From assembly GCF_006716565.1 (NCBI RefSeq), contig NZ_VFPG01000002.1, forward strand, positions 930,001-994,000: 64,000 bases of DNA, written 5' to 3'. The stretch comes from Nocardia bhagyanarayanae. GTDB lineage: Bacteria; Actinomycetota; Actinomycetes; Mycobacteriales; Mycobacteriaceae. The notes below the pieces were generated by a model. The model did no database searches. It had not been told where the DNA came from and saw nothing but the letters and a program-made list of their open reading frames with translations. This document shows positions 33,962 to 43,133 of the stretch, piece after piece; within the stretch, counting starts at the first letter, position 1; each line of letters starts with the position of its first letter. Position numbers and translations under genes: made by a program.

Positions 33962-34122
33962 AGGATTTGCCAACCGATAACTGTGGTCGATATCCTGGAC
34001 CGCGGCCCAGGCAAGAGTGTTCCGTTCGGTTTCCGCTCCGCCGGGAGTGGGGCCGAGCAGGAGGGGAGTTCGGCCCCACTCGAAGGCCCCCCGCGTGCGC
34101 CGGGTCACCGAGCCGCGAAATC

Positions 34123-34144
34123 TGTCGGTGCCTGCGCCTACGCT
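34123..34144 (+). promoter_or_regulatory. RecA-independent DNA-damage promoter (RecA-NDp, PafBC type) of uvrB
   Basis: TGTCGGTG, 8 bp, then TACGCT matches the mycobacterial RecA-NDp consensus tTGTCRGTG-N8-TAnnnT except for the first optional T. The -10 hexamer ends 7 bp before the ATG, so the transcript would be leaderless. The same motif precedes uvrA. Confidence 0.8.
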
Positions 34145-34151
34145 GGTTGTC

Positions 34152-36317
34152 ATGGCTTTCGCTACCGAGATTCCCGCCGAGGGCGAGACCCCGCTCGCCC
34201 ATTCGGAGTTCCGTCCCGTCGGCGCCATCGAGCGCACCGAGGGACAGTTCCAGGTGGTCAGCGAGCACCAGCCGGCGGGCGATCAGCCCGCGGCCATCGC
34301 GGAGCTGGAGCGCAGGATCAAGGCGGGCGAGCGCGACGTGGTCCTGCTCGGCGCCACCGGCACCGGCAAGTCGGCCACCACGGCGTGGCTCATCGAGAAG
34401 TTGCAGCGCCCGACCTTGGTGATGGCGCCGAACAAGACGCTCGCCGCGCAGCTGGCCAACGAGTTGCGCGAGATGTTGCCGCACAACGCGGTCGAGTACT
34501 TCGTCTCGTACTACGACTACTACCAACCCGAGGCGTACATCGCCCAGACCGACACCTACATCGAGAAGGACAGCTCGATCAACGACGACGTGGAGCGGCT
34601 GCGCCACTCGGCGACCTCGAGTCTGCTGTCCCGGCGCGACGTGGTGGTGGTCGCTTCGGTGTCCTGCATCTACGGCCTCGGCACGCCGCAGTCCTACCTG
34701 GACCGCTCGGTGCAGCTCGAGGTCGGCAGCGAGATCGACCGGGACGCGCTGCTCCGGCTGCTCGTCGACGTGCAGTACACCCGCAACGACCTGTCGTTCA
34801 CCCGCGGCTCGTTCCGCGTCCGCGGCGACACCGTCGAGATCATCCCGTCCTACGAGGAGCTCGCGGTGCGCATCGAGTTCTTCGGCGACGAGATCGAGGA
34901 GCTCTACTATCTGCACCCGCTGACCGGCGACGTGGTGCGCAAGGTGGACATGGTGCGGATCTTCCCGGCCACCCACTACGTGGCCGGGCCCGAACGCATG
35001 GAGCGCGCGACCCGCGACATCGAACAGGAGCTCGAGGAGCGCCTGGCCGAGTTCGAGCGCCAGGGCAAGCTGCTGGAGGCGCAGCGGCTGCGCATGCGCA
35101 CCCAGTACGACCTGGAGATGATCCGGCAAGTCGGGTTCTGCTCCGGCATCGAGAACTACTCGCGCCACATCGACGGCCGCCCGGCCGGGTCGGCCCCCGC
35201 GACGCTGCTCGACTACTTCCCCGAGGACTTCCTGCTCGTCATCGACGAGTCGCACGTCACCGTGCCGCAGATCGGCGGCATGTACGAGGGCGACATGTCG
35301 CGCAAACGGAATCTCGTCGAGTACGGCTTCCGGCTGCCGTCCGCGATCGACAACCGCCCGCTCACCTGGGAGGAGTTCGCCGATCGCATCGGGCAGACGG
35401 TCTACCTTTCCGCGACCCCGGGCCCGTACGAGCTGGGGCAGGCGGGTGGCGAGGTGGTCGAGCAGGTCATCCGCCCGACCGGCCTGGTCGATCCGCAGGT
35501 GGTGGTGAAGCCGACCAAGGGGCAGATCGACGACCTGGTGCACGAGATCCGGCAGCGCACCGACCGGGACGAGCGGGTGCTGGTCACCACCTTGACCAAG
35601 AAGATGGCCGAGGACCTCACCGATTACCTGCTCGGGCTCGGCGTGCGGGTGCGTTACCTGCACTCGGAGATCGACACGTTGCGCCGCGTCGAGTTGCTGC
35701 GCCAGCTGCGCCTCGGCGAGTACGACGTGCTCGTCGGCATCAACCTGCTGCGCGAGGGCCTCGACCTGCCGGAGGTGTCGCTGGTCGCCATCCTGGACGC
35801 CGACAAGGAGGGCTTCCTGCGTAGCAGCACCAGCCTCATCCAGACCATCGGCCGCGCGGCCCGCAACGTCTCCGGCGAGGTGCACATGTACGCCGACACC
35901 GTCACCGACTCCATGCGCCACGCGATCGAGGAGACCGAGCGGCGCAGGGCCAAGCAGATCGCCTACAACGAGCAGATGGGCATCGACCCGAAGCCGTTGC
36001 GCAAGAAGATCGCCGACATCCTGGACCAGGTGTACCGGGAGGCCGACGAGGTCGAGGTCGGCGGCTCCGGTCGCAACGCCAGCCGTGGCAGGCGGGCACA
36101 GGGCGAACCAGGGCGCGCGGTCAGCGCGGGCGTCTTCGAGGGCCGCGACATCAAGTCGATGCCGCGCGCCGAACTCGCCGACCTGGTCGGCGAACTCACC
36201 GCGCAGATGATGAACGCGGCCCGCGAGCTGCAGTTCGAGCTGGCGGGCAGGCTGCGCGACGAGATCGCCGACCTGAAGAAGGAACTGCGCGGCATGGACG
36301 CCGCCGGACTGAGCTGA
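34152..36317 (+). CDS. uvrB: UvrABC nucleotide excision repair subunit B
   Basis: A 721-residue protein. Walker A GATGTGKS is at 67-74. The damage-probing beta-hairpin is in [11 protein letters not shown] followed by [14 protein letters not shown]. The helicase DEAD-like box is LLVIDESHV, motif VI is QTIGRAARN, and the C-terminal UVR domain ([19 protein letters not shown]) contacts UvrC. An N-terminal extension of about 30 residues precedes the usual start point. It loads on damage with UvrA and is a target of the damage promoter just upstream. Confidence 0.98.
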   Translation: MAFATEIPAEGETPLAHSEFRPVGAIERTEGQFQVVSEHQPAGDQPAAIAELERRIKAGERDVVLLGATGTGKSATTAWLIEKLQRPTLVMAPNKTLAAQLANELREMLPHNAVEYFVSYYDYYQPEAYIAQTDTYIEKDSSINDDVERLRHSATSSLLSRRDVVVVASVSCIYGLGTPQSYLDRSVQLEVGSEIDRDALLRLLVDVQYTRNDLSFTRGSFRVRGDTVEIIPSYEELAVRIEFFGDEIEELYYLHPLTGDVVRKVDMVRIFPATHYVAGPERMERATRDIEQELEERLAEFERQGKLLEAQRLRMRTQYDLEMIRQVGFCSGIENYSRHIDGRPAGSAPATLLDYFPEDFLLVIDESHVTVPQIGGMYEGDMSRKRNLVEYGFRLPSAIDNRPLTWEEFADRIGQTVYLSATPGPYELGQAGGEVVEQVIRPTGLVDPQVVVKPTKGQIDDLVHEIRQRTDRDERVLVTTLTKKMAEDLTDYLLGLGVRVRYLHSEIDTLRRVELLRQLRLGEYDVLVGINLLREGLDLPEVSLVAILDADKEGFLRSSTSLIQTIGRAARNVSGEVHMYADTVTDSMRHAIEETERRRAKQIAYNEQMGIDPKPLRKKIADILDQVYREADEVEVGGSGRNASRGRRAQGEPGRAVSAGVFEGRDIKSMPRAELADLVGELTAQMMNAARELQFELAGRLRDEIADLKKELRGMDAAGLS

Positions 36318-36341
36318 GTCGGGATGGCGTCCGTCGCGGCG

Positions 36342-36812
36342 TCAGCTCTGCGAGGCCATCCACTCCTCGATGCGGCGCTGGGCCTCCTCGTGCGGGACGT
36401 CCTCGACCCGGGTCATCACCGCCCACCGATGACCGAACGGGTCGATCACGACGCCGAAGCGGTCGCCGGTGACGAAGGTCTGCGGCTCCTCGGCGCTGCG
36501 GGCGCCGTGCTCGATCGCGCGCTGGACGACGGCGTCTACGTCGGGGCAGTAGTGCACGATCGAGGTGTGCACCCACTCGCCGTTCGGGGCCTGAACACCG
36601 TTGGCGGGCATGGGCATACCGAGTTGCAGCGTCGAGTCGCCGATCTGGAGTTCGGCGTGCGCGGGCTGCCCGTCGGGCAGATCGTTGCGGCTGAGCACCT
36701 TCGCGCCGAAGACCGCGGAGTAGAACTCGATGGCCTTGTTCGCGTCGGCGACCGCGAGGAAACAGGTGATCGAGTGGTAGCCGGAGGGGATGGGGTTCAC
36801 CGATGTCGTCAT
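36342..36812 (-). CDS. VOC family (PhnB/glyoxalase-like) protein
   Basis: A 156-residue protein starting MTTSVNPIPSGYHSITCFLA. Two beta-alpha-beta3 modules pack into the vicinal-oxygen-chelate fold; AIEFYSAVFGAKVLSR and DPFGHRWAVMTRVEDV are the family signatures. PhnB-like members often lack full metal ligands, so catalysis is uncertain. The C-terminal helix EEAQRRIEEWM is typical of this subgroup. It is divergent from an AraC regulator (70 bp between starts), a plausible regulatory pair. Confidence 0.88.
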   Translation of the reverse strand: MTTSVNPIPSGYHSITCFLAVADANKAIEFYSAVFGAKVLSRNDLPDGQPAHAELQIGDSTLQLGMPMPANGVQAPNGEWVHTSIVHYCPDVDAVVQRAIEHGARSAEEPQTFVTGDRFGVVIDPFGHRWAVMTRVEDVPHEEAQRRIEEWMASQS

Positions 36813-36882
36813 GACTTCGACTCTGTCAGGGCGGTCGCGCCCGATCTTGTAAGAAAGCGACAACCTCCGGGGAGGGCGCGCG

Positions 36883-37752
36883 ATGGTCGCTGACGAACGG
36901 ACGCCGCTGGACAGCGAGAAGGGAATCCTGCACCCGCGGGAGCAGTCTCGGCATCGCAGCCTGAAACGGCTCGAGCCCGGGCCGCGGGTCGGCGAGTTCG
37001 TGGACTGGTACTGGGTCGTGCACTGGGATTTGCGCGATCGCCCGCCGTACGTCGCCGAGGTGCTGTCGTTCCCGTGCGTGAACATCACCTTCGAACACTC
37101 CGCGCACCGTGTCGGCGGCTTCGTGACCGGAGTGTGCACCGCCAAGTACACCCGCGAGCTGACAGGCCGCGGGCTGACCTTCGGCGCACGGTTTCGCGCG
37201 GGCGGGTTCGGCGCCTTCACCGGCATGGACGTCGGTTCTCTCCGCGATCGCTCCCTGCCGATCACCGAGGTGTTCCCGGACGCCGAGGGGCTCGCCGAAC
37301 GGGTGCTGGCCGCCGAATCCGACGAGGACCGACGCGTGCTGATCGAGGATTTCCTCGCGCCGCGCGCGGGCGGCGAGGATCCCACCTTCCAGCTGGTGAC
37401 GCGCATCGTGCACGCCATGGAGCACGACCGCGCGCTCACCAGGGTGGACCAGATCACCGAGCGCTTCGGGGTTCCGGTGCGCACCCTGCAGCGGATGTTC
37501 CGTCGCTACGTCGGCGCGGGCCCGAAATGGGTGCTTCGCCGCTATCGGCTGCAGGATGGCGCGGATCTGCTCGCCAAGGGCTGGGTCGGGGATTTGGCCG
37601 CGCTCGCTGTCGAACTGGGCTATTTCGATCAGGCGCATTTCTCTCGTGAGTTCACCGCGGAGATCGGAATGGCGCCGCTGGAGTACGCGAGGCATTCGCT
37701 GCGCACGGCGTCCGATTTGGTCGGTGCGACGGCCGGTGAATCCCGCCGATAA
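36883..37752 (+). CDS. AraC family transcriptional regulator
   Basis: A 289-residue protein. The N-terminal sensor domain (15-150) is the DUF6597-like fold often found with AraC proteins, with FGARFRAGGFGAF. The C-terminal AraC/XylS DNA-binding domain (about 185-280) has two helix-turn-helices: VDQITERFGVPVRTLQRMFR and LAALAVELGYFDQAHFSREF. It is divergent from the VOC gene, its likely target. The ligand is unknown. Confidence 0.9.
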   Translation: MVADERTPLDSEKGILHPREQSRHRSLKRLEPGPRVGEFVDWYWVVHWDLRDRPPYVAEVLSFPCVNITFEHSAHRVGGFVTGVCTAKYTRELTGRGLTFGARFRAGGFGAFTGMDVGSLRDRSLPITEVFPDAEGLAERVLAAESDEDRRVLIEDFLAPRAGGEDPTFQLVTRIVHAMEHDRALTRVDQITERFGVPVRTLQRMFRRYVGAGPKWVLRRYRLQDGADLLAKGWVGDLAALAVELGYFDQAHFSREFTAEIGMAPLEYARHSLRTASDLVGATAGESRR

Positions 37753-38169
37753 GCGAATATTCGGAGGGGCGCGGAGGCCACGATGCGCGGGCGAGCCGCC
37801 GCGGCAAGACCCAACACAACTGGTCAAGAGCTCAGCGGGGGTAGGCGCCGAGGCGCCGCGCGGCGGTGTGGCGCACGCCGCGCGACGGTATCCTGTGATG
37901 AATATCCCAGGCGCGCAAGAACGTTCATGGTGGTTGTGAAGAATCACAGGATTATCCGCGAGAAATTGAATCCACGCAGGTCGCCAAGGCTCCACCGCAT
38001 TCGGTGATCGAACGCCGGAGCGAAAAGCCCGGCATGGGCGAGTGTGATGTGTTGCGATTTCTGCTGTTTCCGCCCGGATAGCGGCTATGGTCGAGCGCAG
38101 TCGCCGCGCCGGTGCCCGACTTGCTGGGACGCTGGACGTCGGCACCCGACCCGCACAGTTGGAGGAGAA
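37753..38169 (+). other. long non-coding leader/promoter region of the universal stress protein gene
   Basis: 417 bp with no supported gene. It is GC-rich with short self-complementary runs near 37840-37890, then an AT-richer patch at 37900-37970. A hairpin with arms GGTGC(C)CGAC and GTCGGCACC lies at 38111-38146, close to the ribosome site of the next gene. I did not find a DosR box here. Confidence 0.5.
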
Positions 38170-38622
38170 ATGACCGCCTACCGGACCATTGTCGTCGGTA
38201 CCGATGGATCGGAGTCGTCGTACAAGGCCGTCGAGAAGGCTGCGGCACTGGCTGGCGATGCCGGCTCCACCCTGATCGTGGCTTGCGCCTACTATCCGAC
38301 CGACGACCGTGACGTCGCCGCCGCGGCGGACGTGCTCAAGGACGAGGCCTACCAGGTGCGCGGTTCCGCCCCGACCAACGAGATCCTGCGCACTGCCAGG
38401 GACAAGGCGACGGCCGCGGGCGCCAAGGAGATCGTCGAGCGCGCCATCGTCGGTGAGCCGGTGGAGTCGCTGCTCAACCTGATCAAGGAGACCCAGGCCG
38501 ATCTGCTGGTCGTCGGTAACCGGGGCCTGAACACCCTGGCCGGCCGCCTGCTCGGCTCGGTGCCCTCCGATGTGGCGCGCAAGTCTCGCACGGACGTGCT
38601 CATCGTGCACACCGTCCGGTAG
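38170..38622 (+). CDS. universal stress protein, Rv1636-like
   Basis: A 150-residue single-domain UspA protein with GGAGGA just before the ATG. The ATP/cAMP-binding motif G-x2-G-x9-G-S is intact in VVGNRGLNTLAGRLLGSVPS. The N-terminal TIVVGTDGSESSYKAVEKA is the first strand-loop-helix. It lies in the same position as M. tuberculosis Rv1636, a cAMP-binding member. Such proteins dimerise in the cytoplasm and modulate stress physiology. The TAG stop opens a repeat element. Confidence 0.93.
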   Translation: MTAYRTIVVGTDGSESSYKAVEKAAALAGDAGSTLIVACAYYPTDDRDVAAAADVLKDEAYQVRGSAPTNEILRTARDKATAAGAKEIVERAIVGEPVESLLNLIKETQADLLVVGNRGLNTLAGRLLGSVPSDVARKSRTDVLIVHTVR

Positions 38623-38678
38623 GCGTACCTCCGCCTTCGCGCTCTGACCGTGCGCGGGCTGAGGGCGGACTTCGTCCG
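38620..38678 (+). repeat. stop-codon-linked intergenic repeat, copy B
   Basis: It begins at the TAG stop of the universal stress protein with TAGGCGTACCTCCGC and ends with CGGACTTCGTCCG. It shares the middle block CCGTGCGCGGGCTG with copy C. Confidence 0.88.
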
Positions 38679-38701
38679 ACAGCACGCCCGAGAGCCTCTG
38701 C

Positions 38702-38743
38702 GGAAGCTCCGTATCGCCCGTTCGGGTGCGGTGCGGAGCTTTC
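38702..38743. terminator. bidirectional terminator between the stress protein gene and helD
   Basis: Arms GGAAGCTCCG and CGGAGCTTTC (one G-T pair) enclose a 22-nt loop with its own CCCG/CGGG pairing. It lies between two convergent genes. Confidence 0.6.
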
Positions 38744-38845
38744 GTGCGTTCGGCGGTCGCGTCGAAGCGTGGTCGCCGAGGCGGGGCCCGGTGGTCGCCG
38801 CCCGGCGAAGCGGACGACGACCCCCTGCCGGCTCCAGCTTTCAGA

Positions 38846-41140
38846 TCAACCCAGCGCCGCCAACACCTCCGGCAGATCCTCGCTGTGCACCACCGTGAGC
38901 CGTTGGGTGGCGCGGGTCAGCGCCACATACAGATCGTTCATCCCGCGCGGCGATTCCGCGAGAATTCGCGCGGGCTCCACCAGGAACACCGCGTCGAACT
39001 CCAGGCCCTTGACGTCGTGCACCGTCAGTACTCGCACCGACTCCCCGGCGAGGTCGGCCAGCTCGCCGACCAGCGGGTGCGGCGCGATCACCGCGGTGGT
39101 GCCCGGCCCCTGCTCGGCGGCCACCAAACGCCCTACCGCGCTGGACAATTCGGCCACGTCGACCCGGTGCGCCAGCGGCGGATTCCCGGTCTCGCGGACC
39201 GAACGCGGCGCTTTGGCCTCCGGGTCGATCACCGCGAGCACATCCGCGGCGACCGCCATGATCTCGGCGGGCGTGCGGTAGTTCACCGTCAGCTCGGTGC
39301 GCTTCCAGCGTTGCGCCACATAGGGTTCCAGCATCCGCTGCCAGGACGAGGCGCCCGCAGGGTCGCCGGTCTGGGCCACGTCGCCGACGACGGTGACCCA
39401 GCGGTTCGGGATGCGCCGCATCACCATGCGCCACGCCATCTCCGAGAGCTCCTGCGCCTCGTCCACGATGACGTGCCCGTAGGTCCAGGTGCGGTCGCCC
39501 GCCGCGCGTTCGGCGGTGGTCTGCCTGGCGCGCACGTCCTGGCGCTCGGCCAGCTGGCTCGCGTCGATCAGGTCGTAGGCCATCAGGATCTCCGGATCGA
39601 GTTCGTCCTCGAGATCCTGCGGCGCCGAGCCGGTGAGGATGTCCAGCGCGTCCTGCGCCTCGGCCAGCTGCGCGCGCCAGCGGCGGCGGGACCGCTCCCG
39701 CTCCTCGGTGTCGTCCACGCCGAGCAGCTCGGCGAGTTCGTCGAGCAGGGGCGCGTCGGCGGCGCTGAACTCGCCGTCGTCGGGGCGGACCAGTTCCGCA
39801 CGATCCTCAGGGCTCAGGCTCGCCGCCGCGCGGTCCAGCCGCGCCGGGTCGGCCAGCAGATCGGCAAGCACCTCCTGCGGTGACAGAATCGGCCACAGCC
39901 GCCCGATGGCCGCCTGCACGCCGGGATCGGACTTCATCTCGTCGCGGATCTCGGCGAGGTCGGTGCGGCTCAGCAGGCTCGGCCCGCCCGAGAGATCGGC
40001 GCCCATGGTCTGGGCCAGCTGATCGGTGAGCGCGTCGATCACCGAGCTCGCGAAGATGGGCCGGGCCAGGTTGTGCGGGCGGCGCGAGGACCGGGCCCGG
40101 CCGCGCGCCTTGGTCGCGATCTTCTTGTCCAGCGTCACCGGGTAGCCGTCGAAGCTCAGCCGGATCGGTTCGGCAGGCACCTCCTGCCGGTCGCGGACCG
40201 CCTGCTTGAGTACCTCGAGAATGCTCAGCGCGCCCTTGATCTGGCCGGCGCGCAGCGAATCCTCGCGGGTCGCCTTCACGCCGGGGTAGAGGTCGCCGAT
40301 GGTGGACAGCAGCACGCCGGTCTCGCCGAGGGAGGGCAGCACCTGACCGATGTAGTCGAGGAAGGTCGCGTTCGGTCCGATGATCAGCACGCCGCTCTTG
40401 GCCAGCTGCTGGCGATAGGTGTAGAGCAGGTAGGCCGCGCGGTGCAGCGCGACCGCGGTCTTGCCGGTGCCCGGCCCGCCCTGGACCACGAGCACGCTCT
40501 TGTGCTCGGAGCGGATGATCGCGTCCTGCTCGCTCTGGATGGTCTCGACGATGTCGTTCATGTGGCCCGTCCGGGCCGCGTTGAGCGCCGCGAGCAGCGC
40601 GCTCTCGCTGCCGACGCCGCCGTCGGATTCGATCGTGCCCGCCTGGTCGGCGGCCGCGAGGTCCAGGTATTCGTCGTTGACCGCGGTGACCCGCCGGTTG
40701 CGGGTGCGGATGTGGCGGCGCCGGGTCACGCCGTCCGGCGTCGCGGTGGTCGCCAGGTAGAACGGGCGGGCCAGCGGCGCGCGCCAGTCCAGCAGCAGGG
40801 TGGCGTAGTCGTCCTTCTCGTCCAGGATGCCGAGGCGCCCGATGTAGCGCGGCTCGTCACCGTCGAGGTCGATGCGGCCGAAACACAGGCCGTGCTCGGC
40901 CGCGTCGTACTTGGCCAGATCCTCGGAGTAGAGCTGGGTGAACGACTCGCGCTCGCTGCGCGCCTGCGGGGTGCCTCCGGTCTCCAGCAGCACGGTGCGC
41001 AGCCGGTTCTTGGCGTACTCGCGCATACCGTCGAGCCGCTCGTAGAGCACCGAGAGGTACGCCTGTTCTTTGTCGATTTCGCGGGGCCGCTCGACCGCAC
41101 CGTCGGTGACGGCACGGTCGTGGGCGAGGCGGTCGGGCAA
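38846..41140 (-). CDS. helD: HelD-type RNA polymerase-associated helicase-like ATPase
   Basis: A 764-residue protein. The start is TTG 41140, supported by AAGGAG 6 nt upstream. The N-terminal 80 residues form a coiled coil (EQAYLSVLYERLDGMREYAK) that reaches into the polymerase secondary channel in HelD structures. UvrD-like motifs follow: Walker A GGPGTGKT at 221-228, DEAQELS motif II, QGGPG/NYRTP, and VHDVKGLEFDAVFLV plus YVALTRATQRL near the end. HelD clears stalled RNA polymerase; the related HelR gives rifamycin resistance. I found no rifamycin-associated element upstream. Confidence 0.92.
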   Translation of the reverse strand: MPDRLAHDRAVTDGAVERPREIDKEQAYLSVLYERLDGMREYAKNRLRTVLLETGGTPQARSERESFTQLYSEDLAKYDAAEHGLCFGRIDLDGDEPRYIGRLGILDEKDDYATLLLDWRAPLARPFYLATTATPDGVTRRRHIRTRNRRVTAVNDEYLDLAAADQAGTIESDGGVGSESALLAALNAARTGHMNDIVETIQSEQDAIIRSEHKSVLVVQGGPGTGKTAVALHRAAYLLYTYRQQLAKSGVLIIGPNATFLDYIGQVLPSLGETGVLLSTIGDLYPGVKATREDSLRAGQIKGALSILEVLKQAVRDRQEVPAEPIRLSFDGYPVTLDKKIATKARGRARSSRRPHNLARPIFASSVIDALTDQLAQTMGADLSGGPSLLSRTDLAEIRDEMKSDPGVQAAIGRLWPILSPQEVLADLLADPARLDRAAASLSPEDRAELVRPDDGEFSAADAPLLDELAELLGVDDTEERERSRRRWRAQLAEAQDALDILTGSAPQDLEDELDPEILMAYDLIDASQLAERQDVRARQTTAERAAGDRTWTYGHVIVDEAQELSEMAWRMVMRRIPNRWVTVVGDVAQTGDPAGASSWQRMLEPYVAQRWKRTELTVNYRTPAEIMAVAADVLAVIDPEAKAPRSVRETGNPPLAHRVDVAELSSAVGRLVAAEQGPGTTAVIAPHPLVGELADLAGESVRVLTVHDVKGLEFDAVFLVEPARILAESPRGMNDLYVALTRATQRLTVVHSEDLPEVLAALG

Positions 41141-41218
41141 ACTGGACTCCTTGTCACCGCGAAGGGGCGAACGCGCGCGCCGATCCCGCGCGCACGTCGG
41201 AAAACAGAGTTGTCGAGT

Positions 41219-41566
41219 CTACTGCGAGTTCGGCGCACCTGCCGTAACCGCAGGTGGGGCCACCGAAACCGGCTCAGTGCGCACCGGCTCGAAGTGCTGT
41301 ACCACCGGGAACGGTTCGTAGAAATGGTGCAGCAGCGCCTTCCAGCGCTCGTACTCCGGCGACCGCCGGAAGCCGTCCACGTGGTCGCTCAGCCGCTCCC
41401 ACTCCACCAGCAGCAGATAGGTGCCCGGCGCCTCGACGCAGCGCGAGAGCGACAGCGAGCGGAAGCCGGGCATGCTCGCGATGAGCGGCCGCGCCTCGGC
41501 GAAGGCGGCTTCGAAGGCGGCGGTCAGTTCCGGCCGGACCGGCAGCAGGGCGTGTTCGACGATCAT
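41219..41566 (-). CDS. antibiotic biosynthesis monooxygenase (ABM) domain protein
   Basis: A 115-residue ferredoxin-like fold protein starting MIVEHALLPVRP. FAEARPLIASMPGFRSLSLS and YLLLVEWERLSDHVDGFR are the ABM pattern of small dimeric cofactor-free oxygenases or heme-degrading proteins. The C-terminal 15 residues are low complexity. The stop-to-start gap to the GGDEF gene upstream on the same strand is only 10 bp, so the two are probably co-transcribed. The substrate is unknown. Confidence 0.85.
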   Translation of the reverse strand: MIVEHALLPVRPELTAAFEAAFAEARPLIASMPGFRSLSLSRCVEAPGTYLLLVEWERLSDHVDGFRRSPEYERWKALLHHFYEPFPVVQHFEPVRTEPVSVAPPAVTAGAPNSQ

Positions 41567-41576
41567 GCGGTGACTT

Positions 41577-42953
41577 TCAGGACGCGTGCGTGTTGTTGGT
41601 GCGGCCCTTGGCGACACCGGTGTCGCGCTGGCCGGGCGGCTTGGCCTGGTACATGGCGACATCGGCGTCGTGCAGCACGGCCTCGGGAGTGCGGTGGTCG
41701 CCGGGGGTGAGTTCGGTGACGCCGACCGAGGCGTCGACCGCGATGCGGTGCCCGCGCGCGATGATCGGCTCGGACATGGTGGAGCGCAGCCGGTTGACGA
41801 GCGCGTCCAGGTCGACCCGCCGGGTGCGGCCGGAGAGCAGGACGAGGAACTCGTCGCCGCCGAGCCGCCCGACCAGGTCGTCGGCGCGCAGCGCGCGTTG
41901 CAACCGCTGCGCGACGATCTGCAACACCGTGTCGCCGATGGCGTGGCCGAGGGTGTCGTTGATCGCCTTGAACCCGTCCAGGTCGATGAACAGCACCGTC
42001 GAGTAGGGCAGGTCCTCGCTGGTGGCCAGCGCGTTGGCCAGCTGCGACAGGATCAGCGAGCGGTTGGCCAGGCCGGTCAGCGAGTCGTGCGTCGCCTGGT
42101 ACTCCAATTGCCGTCGGCTGGCGCGGAATTCGGTGATGTCGGCGAAGGAGGAGACGGCAGGGGAGTCCGGGTCGCCGGGGTTGAGCAGCCTGCTGCTGCC
42201 CGAGAGCCAGCGCCGCTGCCCGTCCCTGCGGTCGACGCCGAAGATGTAGCCGGTGATGGTCTCGCCGGTGGCCAGGGTGCGCGCCATCGGATGCCTGCTG
42301 GGCGGCAGCGGCTGGGCGTTGGCGTCGAGCAGCACCATCGGTAGCTCGTCGATGGTGCGCCCGACGAGGTCGCCGTGGCGTTCGTCGCCGCCGAAGATGC
42401 GGTGCGCCGCGGGGTTCGCCGACTCGATGCGTCCGCCACGATCGATGACGACCACGCCCTCCTCCAGCTGGGAGACCACGGTGGTGAAGTGCTGCTCGGC
42501 GCGGCGCTGGGCGTCCTCGGCGGCGCGCTGCGCGGTCAGATCGTGGATGACCACCTGGTAGGCGAAGTGATCGTGCCAGGGGATGAGCACCGAGACCGTC
42601 TCGACCGGCACCGTCTCGCCGTCGGTGCGCAACAACAGCATCTCGGTGGGCACCGAAGCGGTGCCCGTGCTGGTGAGCAGCTCGATGCGTTCCCGCATGG
42701 CGGGGATCGAGTCGGGGTGGACGAATCGGGTGAGCGGCAGGCCGACGACCTCGTCGGCGCTACGGGCGGCGAGCAGCCGGACGGTGGCCTGGTTGACGTA
42801 GACGACGATGCCGTTCTCGTGCACGCAGATACCGTCCGGCGTGTGCTCGATCAGCGATCGGTAGCGCTGCGCCAGTTGTTCGGCGTCGACGACGCCGCCC
42901 GTCGTCTCCTCACCCACTCGCAAACCCCCGATCGTCGACCGACCTATGGCCAT
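41577..42953 (-). CDS. PAS-PAS-GGDEF diguanylate cyclase
   Basis: A 458-residue cytoplasmic protein. Two PAS domains (about 28-140 and 150-270; IEHTPDGICVHENGIVVYVN and LEEGVVVIDRGGRIESANPA) precede a GGDEF domain. The active site GRLGGDEFLVLL is intact and an RxxD inhibitory site (RADD) lies five residues before it, so it should make cyclic di-GMP under product inhibition. No EAL domain is attached, unlike many actinobacterial homologues. The start is uncertain: ATG 42953 lacks a ribosome site but has AATAATCC close upstream, compatible with a leaderless mRNA. Confidence 0.92.
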   Translation of the reverse strand: MAIGRSTIGGLRVGEETTGGVVDAEQLAQRYRSLIEHTPDGICVHENGIVVYVNQATVRLLAARSADEVVGLPLTRFVHPDSIPAMRERIELLTSTGTASVPTEMLLLRTDGETVPVETVSVLIPWHDHFAYQVVIHDLTAQRAAEDAQRRAEQHFTTVVSQLEEGVVVIDRGGRIESANPAAHRIFGGDERHGDLVGRTIDELPMVLLDANAQPLPPSRHPMARTLATGETITGYIFGVDRRDGQRRWLSGSSRLLNPGDPDSPAVSSFADITEFRASRRQLEYQATHDSLTGLANRSLILSQLANALATSEDLPYSTVLFIDLDGFKAINDTLGHAIGDTVLQIVAQRLQRALRADDLVGRLGGDEFLVLLSGRTRRVDLDALVNRLRSTMSEPIIARGHRIAVDASVGVTELTPGDHRTPEAVLHDADVAMYQAKPPGQRDTGVAKGRTNNTHAS

Positions 42954-43133
42954 TGGAACATGGGATTATTCTGGTGTCGACGCGCGCGAGATCACAGCGT
43001 CGACGCACTTGCTTCGATCACGGTTCGAGCACTTCGTCGGGCTCCTACCGGTGATCATTACAGACTCCGGTTCCTTGGGAACAGGGTGGACCGAGGGTTG
43101 TCCGGCCCGGGGATCCGGTGAAGGAGCGATGCC

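Noticed and set aside
41141..41218. Rifamycin-associated element upstream of helD
   Set aside because: The 19-bp GGGGCTTGC/GCAAGGCCC type palindrome was not found in the short upstream region, so rifamycin induction is not claimed.
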